DNA from: Bradyrhizobium sp. 199
Lineage (GTDB): Bacteria; Pseudomonadota; Alphaproteobacteria; Rhizobiales; Xanthobacteraceae
Assembly (NCBI RefSeq): GCF_023073355.1
Contig: NZ_JADPJI010000005.1
Span: 992,001 to 1,056,000 of the forward strand
DNA length: 64,000 nucleotides
Direction of reading: 5' to 3'
Position 1 is the first letter of the stretch. Every line of letters begins with the position of its first letter. Shown in pieces: positions 9,199 through 17,038 of the stretch. The position numbers were made by a program, and so were the translations under genes. The notes below the pieces were generated by a model. That model had not been told where the DNA came from, ran no database searches, and saw only the letters and a list, made by a program, of their open reading frames with translations.

Positions 9199-10479
9199 AT
9201 GTCCGCGTTGTCACGCCGCGATTTCCTGGCACTTTCGACATCAGTGGCCGCCGTCGGCCTCGCCTCACCGGTGCAAGCCGCGATGGGGCCGAACGACAAA
9301 TACGATCTGGTGATCCGCGGCGGTGAGGTTCTCGACCCCAGCCAGTCGCTGCGCGCCAGACGCGATATCGGTATCCGCTGGGGCGTCATTGAGACGGTAC
9401 AGGAGACGATTCCTGCCGAGCGCACGCTGAAGAGCATCGACGCGTCGGGCAAGCTCGTGATGCCCGGTCTCATCGATCTGCATAGTCACGTCTATCCCTA
9501 CGGCTCGGCAATCGGCATTCCCGCGGACGAGCTCGTGCAATTCCAGGCTACGACAACCGTCGTCTCGGCGGGCGATGCCGGGGTCAACAATCTGGCGGCG
9601 TTGCGCCGGTTCATCGTGGCCCAGACAAGGGCGCGGATGTACGCCTTCGTCCATATCGCCAATAACGGACTTTCGGCGTTCCCGGCCGCCGAGCTTTACA
9701 ATATCGACGTCGCACAGACCGAAGCCTGCGCGATGGCGCTCGCCGAGAACGCCGATTTCCTGCTCGGGGTCAAAGTGCGGATGTCGGAGAACGTGATCTA
9801 TAAGCACGGGCTCGAGCCGCTGAAGCGCGGCATCCAGGCTTGCGAGATGTGCGGCTGGCCGGCCAAGATGATGGTGCATATCGGCGGCGTCGAGTCCAAG
9901 GAGCTGATGTCGCAAATTCTCGACTTGCTCCGCCCGGGCGACGTGCTGACGCATGCCTATTCGGGCGCGCCGAACATGACGAACGTCTTCACCAATATCG
10001 TTCAAGACGGCAAGCTGCTGCCTGCGGCTCTGGCTGCCAAGCAGCGCGGCGTCATGTTTGACGTCGGTCACGGCGGCGGCAGTTTCGATTTCACCGTGGC
10101 GGAGGTGGCGATTCCCGGCGGATGCACGCCGGACACGATCTCCTCCGACATCCATGTCTTCTCCGGTAATTCGCCAGGCATTCCGTTCCTGCCCAACGTG
10201 ATGAGCAAGTTCATGACGCTCGGCTTTACGCTGGAGCAGGTGGTCGCGATGGCCACCACCGCCCCGGCGAAAATCATCAATCGCGCGCCGAAGATCGGCA
10301 CTTTGCAGGTCGGTGCGCCCGGCGACGTCGCCATCATGGAGCTGGTGGAGGGGCCGGTCAGCTTCCTTGACACCCGCAACAACAAGAGGGAAGGGAAGGC
10401 CTATCTCAAGCCGTTCCAGACCGTCATCAACGGGGTCCCCTTCGGCCGGCCCTATCAGGCGCCGTTCGCGGTGAGATGA
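9199..10479 (+). CDS. Tat-exported amidohydrolase/deacetylase-family metallohydrolase
   Basis: 426 residues. A twin-arginine signal (SRRDFLALSTSVAAVGLASP) ends near AQA-type cleavage at about residue 28. The metal-dependent hydrolase fold keeps its ligands: HxH in LIDLHSHVYP, a candidate carboxylated Lys in LLGVKVRMS, His in MMVHIGG and in VLTHAYSG, and Asp in ISSDIHVFSG. It resembles the EF_0837/AHA_3915 deacetylase-like amidohydrolases, whose substrates are N-acylated compounds; the actual substrate here is unknown. It stands alone beside an integrase relic. Cofactor-loaded folding before export is implied by the Tat signal. Confidence 0.85.
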   Translation: MSALSRRDFLALSTSVAAVGLASPVQAAMGPNDKYDLVIRGGEVLDPSQSLRARRDIGIRWGVIETVQETIPAERTLKSIDASGKLVMPGLIDLHSHVYPYGSAIGIPADELVQFQATTTVVSAGDAGVNNLAALRRFIVAQTRARMYAFVHIANNGLSAFPAAELYNIDVAQTEACAMALAENADFLLGVKVRMSENVIYKHGLEPLKRGIQACEMCGWPAKMMVHIGGVESKELMSQILDLLRPGDVLTHAYSGAPNMTNVFTNIVQDGKLLPAALAAKQRGVMFDVGHGGGSFDFTVAEVAIPGGCTPDTISSDIHVFSGNSPGIPFLPNVMSKFMTLGFTLEQVVAMATTAPAKIINRAPKIGTLQVGAPGDVAIMELVEGPVSFLDTRNNKREGKAYLKPFQTVINGVPFGRPYQAPFAVR

Positions 10480-10841
10480 CGCGGTAGAAAGCAGCTAGGA
10501 CGCGGCGACGTTCACCCTGACCGTGGACGGATCGCGGAAGGCGAAGCCCGCGAGCCAGCACCGAGCGGCGCGGGGGCCGGCTGCCGCCGCGCCAATGCGG
10601 GAGCTGATCGGGGGATCTGTCGCTCACGGCGTTCGCCGTCAAAAGCGCTGCATTTCAGCAAATTGATCGCAGCGGCCCCGCCAAGCTCTTCAACGCCGTG
10701 CGCCATCTTGCTTGATGATTGGCTTTGCGTAGGTCGGCGTGCTTGCCGCAACCGCCGGACGAGGTCCGGCGATCCGCGACCGGCATTGGCCAACAGCCCG
10801 GCCCAAGTTCAAATAGCCAGGAAGTCGGCCGACGGTATGGG
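10480..10841. other. Intergenic stretch, no gene recognised
   Basis: 362 bases between the amidohydrolase and the secreted hypothetical protein. Short open frames exist on both strands, but none has a start, ribosome site or motif that supports a gene. No hairpin or repeat matching the other families of the window was found. Confidence 0.5.
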
Positions 10842-11405
10842 CTAACGCGTGCGTCCTGACCGCTTGAGATCGGCGACCTTGAACCTGTTGCCGGCGGCCA
10901 GGCTGCTGCACAACCAGTGCGCCTTGTTTCGGTTGTCGCCTAGGAACGTTCTGGTCTCGACGCAATCGAGGAAGGATTTGTGGGTGATGGTGTCTCGGCA
11001 GGTTGGCGAGAAAGGTCCGTAGTCTATGTTGCCGCCCGACAGGCTGCATCCAACCCAGGGCTCCTTGCCATTTGAAAAGCTTGATGCACAGCCACCGTTG
11101 CAGCTGCTAGCGACTTTCTCCAGGCTGGCAAGCCTCGCCATTGCTGAGCCCGGCGCATAGGACGGCGTTCGGGCGGCCGTCGACGTCGTTCGAGCCGCCG
11201 GAGTCCGGCGCGATGTGCCGGTGCTTGCCGCGCGCTGCGGCGCATGCGGTTTCGCCACCGGTTTTGCCGCATCGACCGTGATGGGGGGAAGCGTGGCAGC
11301 GGAGCCTGTCGGGATTTGCGATGCTGCCGAGGTGCACAGCAAAATGGTCGACAAGGCAGCGATGGTTGAAGGCACGACAAGGCTTGATGACAATCTCATG
11401 ACCAT
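10842..11405 (-). CDS. Secreted cysteine-rich protein of unknown function
   Basis: 187 residues from the chosen ATG. There is a cleavable signal peptide (MVMRLSSSLVVPSTIAALST, then ILLCTSAAS), a Thr/Ala/Pro-rich low-complexity region at about 35-85, and a C-terminal domain with six cysteines around SSCNGGCASSF, WVGCSLSGG, PTCRDTI and LDCVETRTFLGDN, ending in a basic tail. The even cysteine number and export signal suggest disulfides in the periplasm or outside the cell. I do not recognise a family. An upstream GTG/ATG series is open to 11456, so the start is uncertain. Confidence 0.6.
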   Translation of the reverse strand: MVMRLSSSLVVPSTIAALSTILLCTSAASQIPTGSAATLPPITVDAAKPVAKPHAPQRAASTGTSRRTPAARTTSTAARTPSYAPGSAMARLASLEKVASSCNGGCASSFSNGKEPWVGCSLSGGNIDYGPFSPTCRDTITHKSFLDCVETRTFLGDNRNKAHWLCSSLAAGNRFKVADLKRSGRTR

Positions 11406-11635
11406 GTCCTTCAATGCCGGGCGGAAATGCCCCCGGTAGTGCACGCTAACACACATTTGGGATGGAGCAACCGAGGGTTGAAGTGACGTCTGCTCGATGA
11501 CTCGGCATCGACGTCGCAGTCAGGCGAATGTGGATCGCGTCGCCGCGTCGCCGCGTCGCTTTGGGCCCCGGCTCTGCGGAGCAGCGTTGCACGCTGCACC
11601 GCGTCCGGGGACACGAGCGGAGCCAAAAACAAAAA

Positions 11636-11655
11636 CGGGGCCCGCAAGGGCCCCG
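11636..11655 (-). terminator. Rho-independent terminator of rpmG
   Basis: An 8-bp GC stem (CGGGGCCC and GGGCCCCG) around a 4-base loop lies 26 bases past the rpmG stop. On the minus strand it is followed by the T-rich run TTTTTGTTTTT. Confidence 0.92.
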
Positions 11656-11681
11656 CAAACTCTACAACGCTTGCCGCGATC

Positions 11682-11849
11682 TTACTTGATCTTGGCTTCG
11701 CGGAATTCGACGTGCTTGCGCGCGACCGGATCGTACTTCTTCTTGACCAGCTTGTCGGTCATGGTGCGCGAATTCTTCTTGGCGACGTAGTAGAAGCCGG
11801 TGTCGGCCGAGGACACGAGCTTGACCTTGATGGTGACCGCTTTGGCCAT
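11682..11849 (-). CDS. rpmG: 50S ribosomal protein L33
   Basis: 55 residues starting [19 protein letters not shown] and ending in the basic [17 protein letters not shown] tail, the alphaproteobacterial L33 form that lacks the zinc-binding cysteines. It is part of the large ribosomal subunit near the E site. It is a single gene with its own strong terminator 26 bases downstream. It belongs to the conserved minus-strand series that in many relatives runs rnr, NUDIX, rpmG, here separated from NUDIX by an LLM oxidoreductase. Confidence 0.97.
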   Translation of the reverse strand: MAKAVTIKVKLVSSADTGFYYVAKKNSRTMTDKLVKKKYDPVARKHVEFREAKIK

Positions 11850-11973
11850 GTTCAGAACCTCAGGAATGAAGGGAATCTGGAGCCGGCCAAACGGCCCGCG
11901 TTGGCCGGCAACCTAGCCAGAAACCGCTTGATGTCAAGGTTTTAGACCCCAAAAACCACCCGAAACGGGCCCA

Positions 11974-13299
11974 TTAGGCCTCGAAGAACCGGTTTTTCGG
12001 CCGCGGCAGGCCCAGATTCTCTCTCAGAGTGGCACCTTCATACTCCTTGCGGAAAATCCCGCGGCGCTGCAACTCCGGCACCACCTTGTCGACGAAATCA
12101 TCGAGGCCGGCGGGCAGGAACGGGAACATGATGTTGAAGCCGTCGGAGCCGCGCCCGACCAGCCATTCCTCCATCTGGTCGGCAATGGTTTTGGCCGTGC
12201 CGACAAAGGACAGCCCGCCATAGCCGCCGACGCGCTGGGCGAGCTGACGCACGGTGAGCTTGTCGCGCTTGGCGAGGTCGACCATCCGTTGGCGGCCGCT
12301 CTTGCTGGCATTGGTCTCGGGAATCTCGGGCAGGGGCCCATCGGGATCGAAGCCCGAGGCATCGGTGCCGAGAACGACGGAGAGCGAGGCGATGGCGCTG
12401 TCGTAATGCACGCGGCTGTCGAGCAGCGCGCGCTTCTCCTTGGCCTCGTCGACGCTGTCGCCGACCACGACGAAGGCGCCGGGGAGGATCTTGAGGTGCT
12501 CGGGGTCGCGGCCGATCTTCTCCATGCGGCCCTTTATGTCGGCATAAAGCTTTTGGCTATCGGCGAGGCTGCCGCCGCCGGTGAACACGGCTTCCGCGGT
12601 TTCAGCCGCGAGCTGCCTGCCGTCTTCCGACGCGCCGGCCTGCACGATCAGCGGCCAGCCTTGCACCGGACGGGCGATGTTGAGGGGGCCGCGCACCTTC
12701 AGATATTTGCCCTGGTGGTCGAGTACATGCATCTTCGCGGGATCGACGAACACGCCGCTTTCGACATCGCGCACGAATGCGTCGTCGGCGAAGGAATCCC
12801 ATAGGCCCGTGACGACGTCGTAGAACTCGCGGGCCCGCTTGTAGCGCTCGGCGTGCTCCATGTGGTCATCCAGACCGAAATTCAGCGCCGCGTCCGGGTT
12901 CGAGGTGGTGACGATGTTCCAGCCCGCGCGGCCGCCGCTGAGATGGTCGAGCGAAGCGAAGCGGCGTGCGACGTGATAGGGCTCGTCGAACGTGGTCGAG
13001 CCGGTCGCGATCAGGCCGATGCGCTCGGTGACCGCCGAGAGCGCCGACAGCAGCGTGAACGGCTCGAACGAGGTCACCGTGTGGCTGCGCTTGAGCGCGT
13101 TGATCGGCATGTTCAGCACGGCGAGGTGATCGGCCATGAAGAAGGCGTCGAACTTGCCGGCCTCGAGCTTCTGGATCAGCTGCTTGATGTGCGAGAAGTT
13201 GAAATTGGCGTCAGGCCAGGCCCCGGGATAGCGCCAGGCGCCGGTGTGGATGCTGATCGGGCGCATGAACGCGCCAAGCTTGAGTTGCCGTTGTGCCAT
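11974..13299 (-). CDS. LLM-class flavin-dependent monooxygenase, NtaA/SnaA/DszA family
   Basis: 441 residues, the usual length for this group. Visible family segments: GAFMRPISIHTGAWRYPGA at the N-terminus, FDAFFMADHLAV, the central GGRAGWNIVTTSNPDAALNF block, and VQAGASEDGRQLAAETAEAVF. These enzymes use reduced flavin supplied by a separate reductase to oxidise sulfur- or nitrogen-containing organic compounds (DszA, NtaA, SnaA types). The substrate cannot be read from the sequence. No reductase or transporter is adjacent. It sits between rpmG and NUDIX and looks like an insertion in that conserved series. Confidence 0.9.
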   Translation of the reverse strand: MAQRQLKLGAFMRPISIHTGAWRYPGAWPDANFNFSHIKQLIQKLEAGKFDAFFMADHLAVLNMPINALKRSHTVTSFEPFTLLSALSAVTERIGLIATGSTTFDEPYHVARRFASLDHLSGGRAGWNIVTTSNPDAALNFGLDDHMEHAERYKRAREFYDVVTGLWDSFADDAFVRDVESGVFVDPAKMHVLDHQGKYLKVRGPLNIARPVQGWPLIVQAGASEDGRQLAAETAEAVFTGGGSLADSQKLYADIKGRMEKIGRDPEHLKILPGAFVVVGDSVDEAKEKRALLDSRVHYDSAIASLSVVLGTDASGFDPDGPLPEIPETNASKSGRQRMVDLAKRDKLTVRQLAQRVGGYGGLSFVGTAKTIADQMEEWLVGRGSDGFNIMFPFLPAGLDDFVDKVVPELQRRGIFRKEYEGATLRENLGLPRPKNRFFEA

Positions 13300-13414
13300 C
13301 GCCCGGTGTCCGTTCTTGGTGACGCTCGGGAAGACATAGGCATGCGCGGGAACTCCGCCATCGGGGAAGGCGGGAAGATTATTTTGTTTTTCGATGTGAG
13401 CTCAGCACAATCTC

Positions 13415-13451
13415 GTCATTCCGGGCTCGCGCTGCGCGCGCCGGGAATGAC
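13415..13451. repeat. Short palindromic repeat (GTCATTCCGGG type)
   Basis: GTCATTCCGGG at the left is the inverse of CCCGGAATGAC-like sequence at the right (CCGGGAATGAC), around a GC-rich loop. It lies between the LLM gene start and the NUDIX stop. Confidence 0.6.
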
Positions 13452-13454
13452 AAG

Positions 13455-14207
13455 TCAGCTCAAAATATCCTTCTGCATCTTGCCGCCGTAGAAATGGAAG
13501 AACGGCACCGGTGCATCGTGGCGGAGCGGGCCGGTGGCGAGGCGGGTGTCGAGCTCGTTGAGCACGTTGCGCGTCATCGGATGCAGATCGGCGAGCGGCT
13601 TCGAGCCGAGCTCGACCCAGACCAGCTCGACCAGTTCGGCGTCGGCGTGGATCACGCCGTCGACGCGGTGGGTGATCGCGGAGGCATCTGCGGTGAAGAA
13701 GCGCGTGTCGAAGCGCTTGACGCGGCCGGGCGGGGTGATGGCGCGGGCAATCAGGAACAGGCCGGAGGGATCGGGCAACAGGCCTGCATCCGCAAACGGC
13801 TTCCAGGGACCATCGAGCTTCGGCGCCTTGCCCTCCGCTCTGCGGCCGAGGCAGAGACCGGTCTCCTCGCAAGCCTCGCGGATCGCGGCGATGGCGAGCG
13901 ACTTCGCGCGTGAGGCCGGCGTCTTCGGGCTGCCCTTGGCGAGATTGGCCTCCAACTCTGCCGTGATCGGCGCCGCACACGGCACGCGGTAGTCGGCCTT
14001 GTCGACGCGCCCGCCGGGGAAGACGAACTTGCCGGGCATGAACACCACCTTGTCATGGCGTTTGCCAACGAGCACCTTCGGAATGGCGCCGCTGCGATCG
14101 ACCAAGATCAGGGTCGCCGCATCCCTCGGGCGGAAATAGGGATGGTGATCGGCTTCCTTCTCCTCGTGAACCTTTGCCTTCTCCGCGACGTGCGTCGTAT
14201 CCGTCAT
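13455..14207 (-). CDS. NUDIX hydrolase
   Basis: 250 residues. The domain begins at AATLILVDRSG (about 30) and includes KFVFPGGRVDKAD and the second half of the Nudix box REACEETG. Between the Gly-rich GGRVD and the REACEETG half lie about 40 extra residues, so the box is split by an insertion, as in NUDT19-like enzymes; catalytic Glu residues are kept. It probably hydrolyses a nucleoside-diphosphate-linked compound or a CoA derivative, but the substrate is not assignable. It is downstream of DUF983 on the minus strand and probably part of the topA-rnr-DUF983-NUDIX unit. Confidence 0.85.
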   Translation of the reverse strand: MTDTTHVAEKAKVHEEKEADHHPYFRPRDAATLILVDRSGAIPKVLVGKRHDKVVFMPGKFVFPGGRVDKADYRVPCAAPITAELEANLAKGSPKTPASRAKSLAIAAIREACEETGLCLGRRAEGKAPKLDGPWKPFADAGLLPDPSGLFLIARAITPPGRVKRFDTRFFTADASAITHRVDGVIHADAELVELVWVELGSKPLADLHPMTRNVLNELDTRLATGPLRHDAPVPFFHFYGGKMQKDILS

Positions 14208-14239
14208 GTCCTCACCCAGACCGTTCCTGTTTATTTTGC

Positions 14240-14671
14240 TTATACAGGCGGAATACCATCCGGAGGGTTCTCGTCAAACCCGTGCATGCGCAGAGCCCAT
14301 TGCAAGCCGACCACAGCTCCCTTCATCGGCTGCAGCAGCGCGAGCGAGGCCACGAAGGTGAAGGGCAGATAGGCCGCGAAGCTGATCCAGACCGGTGTCG
14401 TGTAATTGGTCTCGATCCAGAGGATGGCGGGTACCACGATATGGCCGACGATGACGATGACGAGATAGGCGGGCAGATCGTCCGCACGATGCGGCGTGAA
14501 GTCGAGGTCGCATTTGGCGCAATCATCGGCGGTCTTCAGGAAGGCGCGGAACAGCTTTCCCTCGCCGCAGCGCGGGCAGCGGCCGCGAAAGCCGCGCTTC
14601 ATCGCCGTCCAGAGATCGCGCTTCTCGATAAGACCCGTCTCGCGCGTCCAGATTTTTGGGGCCGTGCTCAT
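14240..14671 (-). CDS. DUF983 family membrane protein
   Basis: 143 residues. A zinc-knuckle-like pair of CxxC motifs (CPRCGEGKLF and CAKCDLDF) precedes two hydrophobic segments (YLVIVIVGHIVVPAILW and FAAYLPFTFVASLALL). It is a predicted inner-membrane protein of unknown function, with some relatives near cytochrome oxidase genes. The ATG at 14671 lies 2 bases past the rnr stop. A GTG at 14680 would overlap rnr. Tight spacing shows it is translated with rnr. Confidence 0.88.
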   Translation of the reverse strand: MSTAPKIWTRETGLIEKRDLWTAMKRGFRGRCPRCGEGKLFRAFLKTADDCAKCDLDFTPHRADDLPAYLVIVIVGHIVVPAILWIETNYTTPVWISFAAYLPFTFVASLALLQPMKGAVVGLQWALRMHGFDENPPDGIPPV

Positions 14672-14673
14672 CG

Positions 14674-17031
14674 TCACCACGCTTTGCCCTTTTTACCTCC
14701 GCCTTTTCCCTTGTTCTTTCCTTTGCCCTTCTTCGGCTTGCCGGACTTCTGCTTTGTCGGCTTGCGTTTCTTATCCGGACTGCGTCCGGGGTGCGCCTTG
14801 AACGAGGGGCGGCGTTGTGTGCCAGTTGGTCTGCGGCCGGGCGGCGCGCTTTCACTGGTCGACGACAGCAGCTCGAAGCGCAGCGCGCCCGCGATGGGGG
14901 CCGCTTCTATGAGACGAACATCGACCACGTCACCGAGCTGATGCATGGTGCCGCTGCGCGTGCCGACCAGCGCGTGCCGGCTCTCGTCATAGTTGAAATA
15001 TTCCGTGCCGAGGGATCTGATCGGGATCAGACCGTCGGCGCCGGTCTCGGCAAGCTTGACGAACAGGCCAGCGCGCGTGACGCCGGAGACGCGGCCCTGG
15101 AAGCTTGCGCCGATGCGGTCTGCGAGGTGATGGGCGATCAGGCGGTCGACGGTCTCGCGCTCCGCCTTCATGGCGCGCCGCTCGGTCATCGAGATGTGCG
15201 CTGCGACTTCGCCAAGGCTTTCCGGCGTCTCGCTGTCGGGCAGGGCGCCTTCGCCGAGGCCGAGCGCGCGGACCAGCGCGCGGTGCACGACGAGGTCGGC
15301 ATAGCGACGGATCGGCGAGGTGAAATGCGCGTAGCGGCGCAGGTTCAAGCCGAAATGACCGTAATTTTCCGACGAGTATTCAGCCTGCGCCTGCGCGCGC
15401 AGCACGACTTCGCTCACCAGCGGAAAATGGTCGTGGCCTTCCTGCTGGGCCAGCACGCGGTTGAAAAGAGCGGGCCGCAGCGCGCCGGATTTCGCGAAGG
15501 GGACGTCGAGCGTCTGCAGGAATTCCGCGAGCGCGTGGACCTTCTCCAAGGTCGGCTCGTCATGCACGCGGTAGATCAGCGGGAGCGATTTCTTCTCCAG
15601 CATCTCGGCCGCGGCGACGTTGGCGAGGATCATGAACTCCTCGATCAGCTTGTGCGCGTCGAGCCTTTCAGGCACGATGACACGGTCGACCGTGCCGTCG
15701 CTCTTCAGCAGGATCTTGCGTTCCGGCAGATCAAGGTTGAGCGGATCGCGCTCGTCGCGTGCGCGCTTGGCGCAGGCGTAGGCGGCATAGAGCGGCCTCA
15801 GGATCGGATCGAGCAGGGGACCGGTGGTGTCGTCCGGCCTCCCATCGATCGCAGCCTGCGCCTGCGCGTAGCTCAGCTTCGCGGCCGAGCGCATCAGGAT
15901 GCGGTGGAAACTATGCGAGCGCTTGCGGCCGTCGGGGCCGAGCACCATGCGCACCGCGAGCGCGCCGCGCGGCTCGCCCGGCACCAGCGAGCAGAGGTCG
16001 TTGGAGATGCGCTCGGGCAGCATCGGCACAACGCGGTCGGGAAAATACACGGAGTTGCCGCGGTCGAGCGCGTCGCGATCGAGCGCGGTGCCGGGCCGGA
16101 CGTAGAAGCTCACATCGGCAATGGCGACGTTGACGATGAAGCCGCCCTTGTTGTTGGGGTCGTCGTCAGGCTGCGCGTGCACCGCGTCGTCGTGGTCTTT
16201 CGCATCCGGCGGATCGATGGTGACGAGCGGCACGTCACGCCAGTCCTCGCGACCCTTCAAACTGGCGGGCTCCGCTGCTTCGGCCTCGCGCTCTGCCGCG
16301 GGGCGGAATTGCAGCGGGATGTCGTGCGCGTAAATCGCGATCAGGCTGATCGCCTTCTCCGACTTGACCGAGCCGAGCTTCTCTTTCACCCGGCCAGACG
16401 CCAGCCCAAAGCTGCGCGTGCGGACGATGTCGACGCTGACGAGGTCACCGTCCTGCGCGCCATGCGTATCGGCTGCTGCAATGTTGAGCTCGCGGTCGGC
16501 GGACTTCTTGTCGACCGGGACCAGCCGTCCGCCGCCTTCGGGAAGGCTGCGGAACACCCCGAGGATGCGGGTCTTGGCCTTGTCGAAGACCTTGATGATG
16601 TGGCCGCGATAGGCCGGGCCGTCGGTCTCATCGGAGCGCTCGACGCGCACCAGCGCGCGATCGCCAACGCCGGCCGTGGTGCCGGGCTTTGGCCGGCGCG
16701 GCATCGTGATCAGGATTTTTGGCGGTTCGCCGCTTTCGACCTCGTCCCATTCGGTGGGGGAGGCGACCAGCTCGCCGTCGGCGTCGCGGCCGGTGATGTC
16801 GGCGACCAGCGTCGGCGGCAGGCTGTCCGGCTCGGAGATCGTGTGGCGCTTCTTCTTGACGACGCCGTCATCGGCGAGTTCGCGCAGCATGCGCCTGAGC
16901 TCGGCGCGATCGGCGTTCTTCAGCCCGAACTCGCGTGCAATTTCGCGAGTCCCGACCTTTCCTGGATGTGCCTTGATGAAGGCGACGACGGCGTTCCGGT
17001 CGGGAAAGCCATGGTCATTCTTGCGTTTCAC
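14674..17031 (-). CDS. rnr: Ribonuclease R
   Basis: 785 residues. The order is a helical N-terminal region, cold-shock/OB segments, the RNB catalytic domain (acidic cluster in DPPDAKDHDDAVHA, then FTSPIRRYADLVVHRAL), an S1 domain (FQGRVSGVTRAGLFVKLAE), and a very basic Lys/Gly tail (KPKKGKGKNKGKGGGKKGK). It is a processive 3'-5' exoribonuclease that unwinds structured RNA and takes part in rRNA quality control and tmRNA-dependent decay; smpB lies elsewhere in this window. It starts 7 bases after the topA stop, so it is in an operon with topA. Confidence 0.95.
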   Translation of the reverse strand: MKRKNDHGFPDRNAVVAFIKAHPGKVGTREIAREFGLKNADRAELRRMLRELADDGVVKKKRHTISEPDSLPPTLVADITGRDADGELVASPTEWDEVESGEPPKILITMPRRPKPGTTAGVGDRALVRVERSDETDGPAYRGHIIKVFDKAKTRILGVFRSLPEGGGRLVPVDKKSADRELNIAAADTHGAQDGDLVSVDIVRTRSFGLASGRVKEKLGSVKSEKAISLIAIYAHDIPLQFRPAAEREAEAAEPASLKGREDWRDVPLVTIDPPDAKDHDDAVHAQPDDDPNNKGGFIVNVAIADVSFYVRPGTALDRDALDRGNSVYFPDRVVPMLPERISNDLCSLVPGEPRGALAVRMVLGPDGRKRSHSFHRILMRSAAKLSYAQAQAAIDGRPDDTTGPLLDPILRPLYAAYACAKRARDERDPLNLDLPERKILLKSDGTVDRVIVPERLDAHKLIEEFMILANVAAAEMLEKKSLPLIYRVHDEPTLEKVHALAEFLQTLDVPFAKSGALRPALFNRVLAQQEGHDHFPLVSEVVLRAQAQAEYSSENYGHFGLNLRRYAHFTSPIRRYADLVVHRALVRALGLGEGALPDSETPESLGEVAAHISMTERRAMKAERETVDRLIAHHLADRIGASFQGRVSGVTRAGLFVKLAETGADGLIPIRSLGTEYFNYDESRHALVGTRSGTMHQLGDVVDVRLIEAAPIAGALRFELLSSTSESAPPGRRPTGTQRRPSFKAHPGRSPDKKRKPTKQKSGKPKKGKGKNKGKGGGKKGKAW

Positions 17032-17038
17032 TTAACCT

